A DNA stretch of 64,000 nt from Palsa-948 sp964481195 (GTDB taxonomy: Bacteria > Bacteroidota > Bacteroidia > Palsa-948): the NCBI GenBank assembly GCA_964481195.1, contig CAYZTB010000006.1, forward strand, positions 1 to 64,000, read 5' to 3'. Made by a program: the position numbers and the translations under genes. The notes below the pieces were generated by a model, which worked only from the letters and a program-made list of their open reading frames with translations, was not told the DNA's origin and did not search any database. Below are positions 16,453-25,056 of the stretch, one piece after another (position 1 is the first letter of the stretch; each line of letters starts with the position of its first letter).

Positions 16453-18195
16453 TTACATAATTAATCTAACACCTCCTAGGTCTGAAACTTTATAAGGGAA
16501 CTTATTGCTTGGGGCACTGATAAACATAAAGTTTTTAGGAATATTCCACTCTTTACTTAATTGGTCAATCAATGCGGGAGTAAACTTGCCTGGAATAGTG
16601 AGGAAATCAATTTTAATTTCGGGATACATCCTGTCTAACACTTCAAAATCTTTAATAAATTCATCAGGAACAAGGTAACCATCCTTAAGTACAGTAACAA
16701 TCCTCATTTTACTAGTAATTTCATTCTCCTGAACATAAATCATTACTTTATTTAATATTGAAATATCATCCACCTTAGAAAAGAATACAAATTCTTGCGA
16801 GTTTAATTTTAACAATATATTTTTTATTTTTAAATGACTGAATAATGAAATTCTTCGCATTTCATCAATACCGCTTTTAATAATTGTTAACGTAAATTGC
16901 AAGATTTCATTCCTGTGCATTAGCGAATAAACTAACAAAATAGAAGGAATGAAATACTGTAAAAAAACAACAAGGTAGTCAGGATGCATGCGTATATTTC
17001 CGTAGAGTCCAATAATTACACCCAGTAATCCAATAATTACAAAAAAAACAGAAGCATGTTCAGGCCGAGGTAAGCGGCTACGTTTTATTTTCAATAATAA
17101 ATTTCCAATAGCGAAATAAACCATTACTGCAAGAAACGAAATTGTGTATACTCCAGCCATAACCTCAAGTTTTCCGGCTGTAAATACTAAAACTGATATG
17201 CATAGGATGTAGAAAATAAGGAGTATTCTGGATGAGCTGCCATTAGAATTTTCTTTTAAAAGCAATTGAGGTAAGACACGGTCTAGAGTCATTCGTTTCA
17301 TTAACCCTCCAACACCTACAAAAGATGTTAGTACTGCACCTGAAAGTACTAAAACTGCATCGATAGAAATTACCCATGCCAACCAGTTTCCGCCAGTTTG
17401 TTTTCCTAAAAAAGATAAAAGCGATTCTTTGTGTTCTCCAATTTCAGCAATTGGAATCACTGCAATTGCTAAAATAGCAATCAAGGGATTGATCACTGTA
17501 ACTGCTATCCACATATTGCGTAATGTTTTGGGAAATACTCCAATTTCTTGTTCTTCAACAAAGTTTGCAGAACTTTCAAATCCACTTATTCCAAGCATGG
17601 CCGCACTAAACCCAAAAAAAAGTGCAGCGGTAATACTTCCATGAACAGGCAGGTGAAAATTCTCTATCAAAACAGCTGTGCCATTCATGAATACATATCC
17701 AATTGCCGAAAAAATTAATATAGCAAGCGACACTAGATGAAAAATAAATATTCCAACTGCTACTTTGGATGATTCGCTAATACCTTTAATCGTAAGCATT
17801 AAAAAGATTGTAAGAACAACAATAGTTGCTATGAAGACGGGGACGCAGGAAATGATTCCATGTAAATAGTGCATTGCCTCACTAGCTGATATTACTGCAG
17901 TAGCCATGTAGGATAAAATAGTAAGACAAGCAGCAACGGAAGCATTAGTTTTACTTGTAGTATTTAGTAGAATATTGTATGCGCCACCATTTAAGGGTAA
18001 GGCGCCAACAGCTTCTCCATATATTTTTCGATATAAGAATAAGACTACCGAAACGAGTAGGAGTGTTATCCAGGCATATTGCCCCGCATAGATAATTGAT
18101 AAAGCAGAAACATATAGGCAGGAGGAAGTGATATCATTTCCGCAAATTGCAGTTGCTGAAAGCTCATTTAATTTCTTAGGATGCGGAGTATTCAT
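16453..18195 (-). CDS. APC-superfamily amino acid permease with cytoplasmic C-terminal domain
   Basis: 580 residues, longer than the usual 450-500. About twelve membrane helices occupy residues 15-425, with APC-type features: LNELSATAICGNDITSSCLY at the start (helix 1 unwound region), GALPLNGGAYNILL near 65, and GFESSANFVEEQ near 205-216. The remaining about 150 residues are hydrophilic alpha/beta sequence (MRRISLFSHLKIKN, then VFFSKVDDISILNKVM and further strands), resembling a regulatory domain of the UspA type, though I cannot confirm that fold. Substrate unknown; amino acid or amine uptake is likely. The hpf gene follows 24 bases downstream. Confidence 0.85.
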   Translation of the reverse strand: MNTPHPKKLNELSATAICGNDITSSCLYVSALSIIYAGQYAWITLLLVSVVLFLYRKIYGEAVGALPLNGGAYNILLNTTSKTNASVAACLTILSYMATAVISASEAMHYLHGIISCVPVFIATIVVLTIFLMLTIKGISESSKVAVGIFIFHLVSLAILIFSAIGYVFMNGTAVLIENFHLPVHGSITAALFFGFSAAMLGISGFESSANFVEEQEIGVFPKTLRNMWIAVTVINPLIAILAIAVIPIAEIGEHKESLLSFLGKQTGGNWLAWVISIDAVLVLSGAVLTSFVGVGGLMKRMTLDRVLPQLLLKENSNGSSSRILLIFYILCISVLVFTAGKLEVMAGVYTISFLAVMVYFAIGNLLLKIKRSRLPRPEHASVFFVIIGLLGVIIGLYGNIRMHPDYLVVFLQYFIPSILLVYSLMHRNEILQFTLTIIKSGIDEMRRISLFSHLKIKNILLKLNSQEFVFFSKVDDISILNKVMIYVQENEITSKMRIVTVLKDGYLVPDEFIKDFEVLDRMYPEIKIDFLTIPGKFTPALIDQLSKEWNIPKNFMFISAPSNKFPYKVSDLGGVRLIM

Positions 18196-18267
18196 TAATT
18201 ATTATTTATAATTCAGGTATTTCTAAATTCTATCGAATTTTTTATTCAATTTTTAATTTGACAGTAA

Positions 18268-19545
18268 TTAAATGTGAAACAGTTGATGTTGGAGGATGTA
18301 AACAAATGCCCCAACAAAATACCCAATTAGTGCAAGCAGGGAAATATTTTTTAGATACCAGAAAAAATCTATTTTTTCCAATCCCATTACAGCAACTCCT
18401 GCAGCAGAGCCGATTATTAAAGCGCTTCCTCCTGTGCCTGCGCAGTAGGCTAAAAATTCCCAGAAATAATGATCGGATGGATAGGTTTGTAGGTCATACA
18501 TGCCAATTGCCCCTGCTACCATTGGAACATTATCTACAATGGAAGAAAGTAATCCTATGGACAGCACTATTTGATTTATATCTCCAATTTTTTCATCTAA
18601 AAGCTGAGCAAGTGAACCTAATTGTCCAGTTGCTTGCAGACTACCAATTGCCAGAAGAATCCCTAAAAAAAATAACACACTTGGTGTATCTGCTTTGCGT
18701 AAGGCATGTACTACGGAGTATTCACTTTTTTCTTCGTCATTTTTGGATTTATGTGTTATTTCTGTAATAACCCAAAGAATTCCAAGTCCAAGTAAGATGC
18801 CCATATAAGGAGGGAGATGCGTGGCTGTTTTAAATGCCGGAACTAAAATTAATATTGAAATACCACTCCAAAAGATAAAATTACGTTCAAAATTAGTCGT
18901 TCCTGTATTGTCAGAAGCTTTATTTACTGGATTTAATTTCCCTTTCATTTTAAAGGATGCAATTAGAAGAGGAACAATCAGGCATGCTAAGCTTGGGGTA
19001 AATAATTTTATTATAATATTTTTAGAAGTTACTTGCCCTCCAATCCAAAGCATGGTAGTGGTAACATCTCCTATGGGAGACCAAGCGCCACCGGCATTAG
19101 CGGCAATAATTACAAATCCTAAAAAAACCATTCTATCGTTTCTATCTGTAATTAACTTTCTTAATAAGGAAACCATTACTATTGATGTAGTAAGATTGTC
19201 CAATACTGCCGATAAGAAAAATGTTAGAATAGAAATAATCCATAATAAAGATCTTTTATTTGTAGCTGTAATTCTGGAAGTTATAATTGTAAACCCATCG
19301 TGAGCGTCAATTAATTCTACAATCGTCATTGCTCCTAGTAGGAAAAAGAGAATTCCTGCTGCATCGCCAAGATGTTCTGCAAGTTGTTCGCCTACAAAGT
19401 GGTTGTCAGAACTATATAAAATGTAAACAGTCCAGCACAATACTCCAGTAATTAAAGCAGAGGCAGCTTTATTAATCTGAACAGAATGTTCAAAAGCGAT
19501 AAAGAGGTAACCAACAACAAAAATCACCAAAATAAAACTTTCCAT
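18268..19545 (-). CDS. nhaD: NhaD-type Na+/H+ antiporter
   Basis: 425 residues with about eleven to twelve membrane helices, member of the ion transporter superfamily. Diagnostic phrases are LDNLTTSIVMVSLLRKL at about 114-130, NAGGAWSPIGDVTTTMLWIGGQ near 149-170 and, in the second half, SSIVDNVPMVAGAIGMY near 335, the pair of symmetry-related ion-binding loops typical of NhaD. It expels sodium or lithium in exchange for protons, mostly at alkaline pH. The ATG at 19545 is preceded by a TATATTTG box on the minus strand (19567-19574). It lies 72 bases upstream of the APC permease gene on the same strand. ORFs on the opposite strand are shadows. Confidence 0.92.
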   Translation of the reverse strand: MESFILVIFVVGYLFIAFEHSVQINKAASALITGVLCWTVYILYSSDNHFVGEQLAEHLGDAAGILFFLLGAMTIVELIDAHDGFTIITSRITATNKRSLLWIISILTFFLSAVLDNLTTSIVMVSLLRKLITDRNDRMVFLGFVIIAANAGGAWSPIGDVTTTMLWIGGQVTSKNIIIKLFTPSLACLIVPLLIASFKMKGKLNPVNKASDNTGTTNFERNFIFWSGISILILVPAFKTATHLPPYMGILLGLGILWVITEITHKSKNDEEKSEYSVVHALRKADTPSVLFFLGILLAIGSLQATGQLGSLAQLLDEKIGDINQIVLSIGLLSSIVDNVPMVAGAIGMYDLQTYPSDHYFWEFLAYCAGTGGSALIIGSAAGVAVMGLEKIDFFWYLKNISLLALIGYFVGAFVYILQHQLFHI

Positions 19546-19698
19546 ATATGGCTTTTATATTTCTTGCAAATATATAGTAATAATGGCATTTTTTTATTGT
19601 GATTAAGTGCAAGTTCGCAACATGTAATAATACCAACGAAGCAAGAACATTACCAAAAAAATGTAAGGTAGCTTAGTTTTGGCTCAAGTTGCGAAGAT

Positions 19699-21291
19699 TT
19701 ATAGGGTGATATCTTGATTGTCTTCTTTATAAGTTAAGGAGTATAGGTCTTTTCTTCTGTCTTTCCAAGTTTGAACACTTCCCATTTCCCTATTTCTTTT
19801 TAGCAAATCAAGGTCTAAATCTTGTGTGATCATAGTTTCGGTATTTGGGGTTGCCTCTGTTGCAATACCTTCTCTGTGGAATTCTGTATCGGATGGAGTA
19901 AAGATGGCAGATTGACCAAAGTGAATATCTAAATTATCAACCTGCGGAAGATTGCCTACACATCCTGCAATTGCTACGTAAATCTGATTTTCTATAGTTC
20001 TGGCTTGAGCGCAATAACGAACTCTTAAATATCCGCGTCTGTCTTCTGTATTATAAGGCACAAACATTATTTCAGCTCCCTTGTTTGTAGAAATCCTGCT
20101 TAATTCTGGAAACTCTACATCGTAGCAAATCAATATTGAAATTTTGCCGCAATCGGTATCAAATACTTCGACTTTGTTTCCTGGTTTTACTCCCCACCAT
20201 TTTTTTTCATGTGGAGTGATGTGAATTTTGTATTGTTTTCCAATAGTGCCATCGCGTCTGAATAAAAAAGATATGTTATATAGATTTCCTTTTTCTTCTG
20301 TTAAATGTGACCCGCCAATAATATTTGTGTTGTATTTGATGGCTAGTTTAGTAAACAATTCAAGATACTGATCTGTAAATGCTGTTAACTGTCTAACTGC
20401 GGTGCCTGGTCTTTTCTTTGGCAAAAAAGTAAGTAATTGCATAGTGATAAGTTCTGGAAATAATACAAAATCGCTTCGATAGTCAGAAGCTACATCTACA
20501 AAGTACTCGCATTGATTTGCAAATTCTTGAAAGTTCTTAATCATACGCATTTGGTACTGAACAGCAGAAATTCGTACGTAAGGAGTATCTCTTTTTTTCT
20601 TACCTGTTTTTTCATTATACGCAACATTAATCCATTCTAAAAACGTTGCATAGCCTCCAGATTCGGTGTCGTTTGGCAGATAATTTGGTAATATTCTTTT
20701 TAGTGCAAACCCGTTTGAATGTTGAGAGGTGAGCACCGGGTCAAAGATTTTTCGGTCCATTACTTTTTCAACGTATTCCTCAACTTTTATTTTGCTTTTA
20801 TACTTAGCATAATTTGGAATTCTTCCTCCAATTGTAATTCTTTTAAGATTTTTATTTTTCACAAGATCTTTCCTGGCTTGATACAGCCTTCTAGAAAGTT
20901 TCATATTCCTATACTCTGGATCAACCATAATCTCTGCTCCATATAAAGTATCTCCAAGAGGATCGTGGTTAATAAAAAAGCCGTTACTTGTTAATTCAAC
21001 CCAAGTGGAGGTTTCTGAATATTTGCTGAAATCTAAAATGAGGCTACAAGAAGAGGCAATTATGTTTTTTTTATATTCAATGCAAATTTGTCCTTCGGGA
21101 AATAATTTTAAAATACTGCTAAATTGTTCTATAGACCAAGGTTTCATTAATGTAAAGCAACGTAATTGAAGTTCTGCTACTTTTTGGTAATCATCTAGGT
21201 GAAGTTTTCTAAGTTTGATTTTTTTTTCAATGTTTTTGTTTTCGGGTTGCATAAATATCATTAAATGGTTAATTTGGTCTTGATTTGGCAA
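19699..21291 (-). CDS. Fusion of GNAT acetyltransferase and nitrilase-type amidohydrolase
   Basis: 530 residues. The N-terminal GNAT domain (about 25-200) has the acetyl-CoA loop region around EIMVDPEYRNMKLSRRLYQAR (120-140). The C-terminal carbon-nitrogen hydrolase domain (about 240-510) carries a complete catalytic triad: E280 in LFPEL, K355 in YKIHITPHEKKWW and C389 in ILICYDVEFPE. The same two-domain architecture is known as a conserved fusion in many bacteria, without a settled substrate. The simplest reading is deamidation plus acetylation of a small amine-containing metabolite or a repair reaction, which is inference. Alternative ATG codons occur at residues 11 and 14. A TATCTTTG box (minus strand, 21314-21321) could drive it; the gene is monocistronic. 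Confidence 0.93.
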   Translation of the reverse strand: MPNQDQINHLMIFMQPENKNIEKKIKLRKLHLDDYQKVAELQLRCFTLMKPWSIEQFSSILKLFPEGQICIEYKKNIIASSCSLILDFSKYSETSTWVELTSNGFFINHDPLGDTLYGAEIMVDPEYRNMKLSRRLYQARKDLVKNKNLKRITIGGRIPNYAKYKSKIKVEEYVEKVMDRKIFDPVLTSQHSNGFALKRILPNYLPNDTESGGYATFLEWINVAYNEKTGKKKRDTPYVRISAVQYQMRMIKNFQEFANQCEYFVDVASDYRSDFVLFPELITMQLLTFLPKKRPGTAVRQLTAFTDQYLELFTKLAIKYNTNIIGGSHLTEEKGNLYNISFLFRRDGTIGKQYKIHITPHEKKWWGVKPGNKVEVFDTDCGKISILICYDVEFPELSRISTNKGAEIMFVPYNTEDRRGYLRVRYCAQARTIENQIYVAIAGCVGNLPQVDNLDIHFGQSAIFTPSDTEFHREGIATEATPNTETMITQDLDLDLLKRNREMGSVQTWKDRRKDLYSLTYKEDNQDITL

Positions 21292-21398
21292 TTTTTTTAT
21301 TGCTCATTTCAGTCAAAGATAAAATATTTTTTTTAAAAAATGAATAAATCCTTAAGCGTTAAGCGAAACTTATTTCCAAGAGGAAGTTAGTGGTATTC

Positions 21399-22271
21399 CT
21401 AGAGTTTAACAACAGCTTTATTCAGCTTGTCAAAATGGATTTGAAGTAAATAAGAACTTTCGCTATCCTTTCCAATCGTGTTTATTACGGAAGCAATTGG
21501 ATATTTAAGTTCAATATAATGTATGTAATTATTTACGCTTCCCATTGCATTTACAGACACACCTTTATCGTTTTTATACATGATGTTAGTCACAATAGCA
21601 TATTCAACATTATTTTTGTATAGCATTTTAAGTAAGAGGTCTGGGTCGTAAATGTAGTAATTTGAATATTTCTTTTTCATTTCTGCAAACAACCCTTCAA
21701 TATCAGTTTTAGTTTCTGTTTTATTATATAAAAATACGGAATTGATGTGTTTAGTATATGATTTAGGAAATGAATATATAATGAAGGTTTCTAATTGTTC
21801 ATTGGTGGCAATCCAAGGAGTTTCAAAATTTATGATAGCTCTGATGTAAAATCTAGTTTGCTCATAAAGCCTATCAATTTTTTTGGTTTTATTTTTTATT
21901 TCTTTTATGGCAAAAAAGTATAAGCCTGTATCTTGTTTAGCGTAACTCAATAAGGTGTCTTTAGATATTTTAGGGACGGAGTAAATCGGATAAAATTCTC
22001 TACCCGTATAAACAAATGACATGTCTTGTTTTCTGCTTGCTATTTTTTTATCTTTTGGGACATGTTCTGCTGCCCATTGACTCATTTTTATGAAGTTACT
22101 CCAACCAGGATGTAATCCAAACAGTAAATCTCCCCCTAGGTTTTGTTTTAATATCTTTGTTGTTGATTTTGCAAATTTATAGGTTTGTTTAACTGAGGTT
22201 AACATTAATATGAATGTAAGGATTACAAAAATGTATTGTGCTTTTATATATTTTTCTAAAATGTAATACAC
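21399..22271 (-). CDS. C-terminal part of a GT39-like membrane glycosyltransferase (5'-truncated remnant)
   Basis: The longest reading with a start uses the GTG at 22271 (290 residues). The frame stays open upstream to a TAA at 22335-22337 and encodes another hydrophobic stretch (YYPYILLFAISTVYYI) that has no start codon. The pattern of last membrane helices followed by a soluble extracytoplasmic domain (SQWAAEHVPKDKKIAS, DMSFVYTGREFYPIYSVP) is that of the C-terminus of PMT/ArnT-type glycosyltransferases, whose N-terminal helices and catalytic Asp are missing here. The preceding gene on the same strand stops at 22342, right at the break. I infer a deletion remnant; a functional single-pass protein cannot be excluded. 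Confidence 0.55.
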   Translation of the reverse strand: MYYILEKYIKAQYIFVILTFILMLTSVKQTYKFAKSTTKILKQNLGGDLLFGLHPGWSNFIKMSQWAAEHVPKDKKIASRKQDMSFVYTGREFYPIYSVPKISKDTLLSYAKQDTGLYFFAIKEIKNKTKKIDRLYEQTRFYIRAIINFETPWIATNEQLETFIIYSFPKSYTKHINSVFLYNKTETKTDIEGLFAEMKKKYSNYYIYDPDLLLKMLYKNNVEYAIVTNIMYKNDKGVSVNAMGSVNNYIHYIELKYPIASVINTIGKDSESSYLLQIHFDKLNKAVVKL

Positions 22272-22341
22272 CGTGCTTATTGCAAATAATAAAATGTAGG
22301 GGTAGTATATTATTATTAAGCTAGCTACAGGACATTATACT

Positions 22342-23205
22342 TTATCGCAATTTTACATTACAAGCGCCAATGTATATGTTTGCATTGTACATTTCAATCT
22401 TGTATATACCTGCCTTGAGTTTTTCCTTAGGCTCATAGGTCATTTCAATTTTCTTGTTTACTTTAATTTCTGTTTTTGAAAGACTTGCAAAATAATTTTC
22501 ATCATCATTGCTAGCTGTGTAAGATAATCCGCTCTCGTTACCGCTAATTTGCTTGCCATCTGGTTTGGTTATTTTTAATGAAATGCTTTCGACCATATTT
22601 TCAGGAACCTTAAAGTTTACAGAGATCTTTTTTGTTCTCCTAGCTTGTGCGGTTAACTTCCCTTTTCGCATGGTAGGCTCAATCAAATAATTGTCTGCTG
22701 TCATTGAGCTTAGTATCTCTAAGTTGGTAGCTAGTTGTTTGTTTTCTTGTTGTGCAGATACTAGAAGTAGATTTAAGTTTTCTTTTTCTTTATTTAAATT
22801 TGCTACGGTACGTTCCATTCCCAAGTACTTCTCTTCAAATTCTAACTTTAGTCGATTTAATTCCTTTAATTGTTTACGGATATTCTGTAAGCTACTATTA
22901 TCTTTATTGAGGTTTTCTATTCGATTTTCTTTTTCTGTAAGCTTTGAGCTAGTAACATATAGGAGCTTGTCTAATTCTTCATTTTTTCCTTTTAATGAAT
23001 TTATGTCTGATTGGAATTTTTCAATTTCTTTTTGAAGTGAAAGTTTTTCTGACAAGATTAATTCTGATTTTAGTTTTTCATCATGCAATGATTTATTTAA
23101 AAAATTGTTTGAGTTGTAGTATACACCGGTACCTATCACCGACATAACTAACAGTATAATTGCGCTAACTGCAATTATGTTTTCTTTTGTGCTTTTAGTT
23201 TTCAT
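22342..23205 (-). CDS. Membrane-anchored coiled-coil protein with C-terminal beta domain, unknown function
   Basis: 287 residues. One N-terminal membrane helix at about 9-28 (IIAVSAIILLVMSVIGTGVYY) works as a signal anchor. Residues about 35-165 are a long coiled coil rich in Lys, Glu and Leu, placed in the periplasm by the predicted topology. A beta-rich domain (about 170-287) ends with LKAGIYKIEMYNANIYIGAC, which looks like an immunoglobulin-like fold. The gene lies at the end of the two-component locus, 96 bases after the 95-residue gene. It is preceded by four xTTAA repeats of exact 11-base period at 23262-23299, a candidate binding site for the locus regulator. A role in sensing or reinforcing the envelope is inference; I do not recognise a named family. 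Confidence 0.75.
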   Translation of the reverse strand: MKTKSTKENIIAVSAIILLVMSVIGTGVYYNSNNFLNKSLHDEKLKSELILSEKLSLQKEIEKFQSDINSLKGKNEELDKLLYVTSSKLTEKENRIENLNKDNSSLQNIRKQLKELNRLKLEFEEKYLGMERTVANLNKEKENLNLLLVSAQQENKQLATNLEILSSMTADNYLIEPTMRKGKLTAQARRTKKISVNFKVPENMVESISLKITKPDGKQISGNESGLSYTASNDDENYFASLSKTEIKVNKKIEMTYEPKEKLKAGIYKIEMYNANIYIGACNVKLR

Positions 23206-23261
23206 AGTATTTGTTTTAGTATTAATTGGTGCTTTTTCTAATTCAAAATTCGTCTATCGGA

Positions 23262-23299
23262 ATTAAAAGGATATTAATTGGAGGTTAAATATGAATTAA
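23262..23299 (-). promoter_or_regulatory. Four 11-base-spaced xTTAA repeats upstream of the coiled-coil gene
   Basis: ATTAA at 23262 and 23273, GTTAA at 23284 and ATTAA at 23295, each 11 bases after the previous. On the coding (minus) strand they read TTAAT/TTAAC units one helical turn apart, the layout used by OmpR/PhoB-family regulators. The array ends 56 bases before the start codon at 23205. Confidence 0.55.
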
Positions 23300-23301
23300 A
23301 C

Positions 23302-23589
23302 TTAAATAGAAGTAAGTATGATGTTTTGTATTGCATTCACAGGTATCATAATCCCTCCTTTTAATTGAACATGATATTCTGTTGCCATCCAAATCGTAGT
23401 GTATACTGCCCAGGTCCCTTCTGAAGTTCTAAAAAGAATTTTCAATTTGTGTTTGTACGCATTTCCTAGAATAGCGCCTTGTTTAAGTAAATTACTTCGT
23501 TCAAATTTTTGCTCGTTGCTTGTCAATACTTCTATGTTGTTGAAGGTTAGAGCAGCAATGTCTTCTTTGTTAATTTGATTTATTTTCAT
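23302..23589 (-). CDS. Small conserved protein in the two-component locus, unknown function
   Basis: 95 residues, soluble and beta-rich, no signal peptide. The second half alternates hydrophobic and polar residues with KHKLKILFRTSEGTWAVYTT and VQLKGGIMIPVNAIQNI. This resembles small Bacteroidota proteins with a strand pair, a conserved Thr-x-Trp (TIWMAT here) and a final IPxxxI segment, possibly an SH3- or PH-like barrel. The start ATG at 23589 is preceded by a four-copy 11-base-period repeat array 43 bases upstream. It follows the histidine kinase gene by 84 bases on the same strand. The function is unknown; location suggests an output or accessory factor of the kinase. Confidence 0.7.
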   Translation of the reverse strand: MKINQINKEDIAALTFNNIEVLTSNEQKFERSNLLKQGAILGNAYKHKLKILFRTSEGTWAVYTTIWMATEYHVQLKGGIMIPVNAIQNIILTSI

Positions 23590-23632
23590 TTGTAATATTT
23601 ATTTGTTCATGAAGCAAATCTCTATCATCTTG

Positions 23633-23677
23633 ATTAAATCGAGATTAACAAAGAATTAAAAGTGAATTAAAGATTAA
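23633..23677 (-). promoter_or_regulatory. Four 11-base-spaced ATTAA repeats upstream of the 95-residue gene
   Basis: ATTAA at 23633, 23644, 23655 and 23666, exactly 11 bases apart, with a fifth copy at 23673 off-phase by 4. On the minus strand the units read TTAATTC-N4-TTAATTC-N4-TTAATCT-N4-TTAATCA, that is 7-base units with 4-base spacers as in Pho-box-type sites. The array sits between the kinase stop codon and the next gene, 43 bases before its start. Confidence 0.6.
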
Positions 23678-25056
23678 GAAAAGAAGGGGAGTCTGATAGT
23701 AACTGAAGTGCCAATATTTATTTGAGATTGAATCGATATTTCTCCTTTATGTATTTGAATAATTTTTTTGGTAAGTGAAAGCCCTAGCCCATTGCCGTAA
23801 ATATTTTTTGCATTTTTAGCTCTAAAAAATGGTTGAAAGATTGATTTTAAATCTTCATTATCTATGCCAATTCCATTATCTGTAAAAGACAATATCAGGG
23901 ATTTGTCGTTGCTAGATAAATTAACATCTGCAGTGTAGTTTGGGGAATATTTGCAGGCATTATCCATTAAGTTGGCAATAGCAGTTTTAATTAAATGTTC
24001 ATTTCCTAAAATCGTCAATATATTTTCATCCTCTACAGGTTCAGAAAATTTTATATTTATTTTATATTTTTTTTTACGTTCAAGTATTTCCATTCTGGTT
24101 TCCCATAATATCTCATCAAGTCGAATAGGCAGCATGGAAATTGCTGATACATCCGAGCTGGCTTTTGCTAAATCCAATAAGCCGTTTGAAAGTTCATTTA
24201 AGTTTTTTATGTCTTCCAATACTGAATTTAATATAGCGTTGTATTCTTCATTAGATCTAACTTTCATTAATGAAACTTCAATTTGTCCGGTAATGGAGGT
24301 TAAAGGGGTTCTTAATTCGTGCGATGCGTTTGATACAAAGCTTCGTTGCATTTCAAATGCAGACTCTAGTCTTTCTAACATTTTATTGAATGTTACAGCT
24401 AATTGAGCTATTTCATCACTTCCATTTCCTTCGTTTACTCTTAAATTTAAACTTGAAATGGTAATTTGATCTACTTGCTTTACAACGTTTGACATTGGTT
24501 CTAAAGCGCGATTAGCAAATATTCGTCCAGCTATAATAGTAAGACCAATACTTATAAGTGATCCAAATATTAATATCCACTTGAGATTATTTAATTTACC
24601 TCTGCCATATTTATCTAAGGCGGATGCAATTACTACAAACCGATCAAACCTATCGGTGTATAATAGGCCAACAAATTCATAATCGCCCTCTGTAAAATTG
24701 ATATTTCTTTCTAGTCGAATATCATCAAGTAGTTGCTTGGGAACTACATACCTAGAATCGTCATCTACGCTATTGTATATTTGATCTCCTTTGTAATTGT
24801 AAATAACAACTTTTTCCTCATTAAGGGAAAGATTAGTATTTCTGTCAATGATTTTAAGTGTTTCATAATTAATTTCCTTTACTTCAATGAGTAGTTTGGC
24901 AGTATTTTGTGCTTTGTTTTCTAATCTTGAATAAAAGTCTGCTGCTCGGTAACTAGCAGAGAAATAATATATATTAATAGAAAATAAGACAAGGATAAAA
25001 GAGACAATAATTGAAAACTGAAAGGTAAGGCGTGTGCGAATGTTAAAGTTTTTCAC
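23674..25056 (-). CDS. Sensor histidine kinase
   Basis: 460 residues. Membrane helix 1 at about 13-33, an extracytoplasmic sensor region of about 120 residues (35-157), helix 2 at about 159-178, HAMP linker about 179-232, HisKA dimerisation domain with phospho-acceptor H246 in FVSNASHELRTPLTSITGQ, and HATPase domain with the N box (NLMDNACKYSPN), G1 box (DNGIGIDNED) and G2 box (GNGLGLSLTKKI). It should phosphorylate the response regulator encoded just upstream; the ATG overlaps the regulator's stop by 4 bases, which indicates translational coupling. The signal sensed is unknown. The next two genes are small or coiled-coil proteins preceded by repeat arrays. Confidence 0.96.
   Translation of the reverse strand: MKNFNIRTRLTFQFSIIVSFILVLFSINIYYFSASYRAADFYSRLENKAQNTAKLLIEVKEINYETLKIIDRNTNLSLNEEKVVIYNYKGDQIYNSVDDDSRYVVPKQLLDDIRLERNINFTEGDYEFVGLLYTDRFDRFVVIASALDKYGRGKLNNLKWILIFGSLISIGLTIIAGRIFANRALEPMSNVVKQVDQITISSLNLRVNEGNGSDEIAQLAVTFNKMLERLESAFEMQRSFVSNASHELRTPLTSITGQIEVSLMKVRSNEEYNAILNSVLEDIKNLNELSNGLLDLAKASSDVSAISMLPIRLDEILWETRMEILERKKKYKINIKFSEPVEDENILTILGNEHLIKTAIANLMDNACKYSPNYTADVNLSSNDKSLILSFTDNGIGIDNEDLKSIFQPFFRAKNAKNIYGNGLGLSLTKKIIQIHKGEISIQSQINIGTSVTIRLPFFS

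Noticed and set aside
18258..19303. Two long plus-strand ORFs (169 and 160 residues) across the nhaD region
   Set aside because: They lie antisense within nhaD, whose motifs are clear. Their translations are low in recognisable structure and rich in Leu/Arg or Ile/Lys as expected from the reverse frame.
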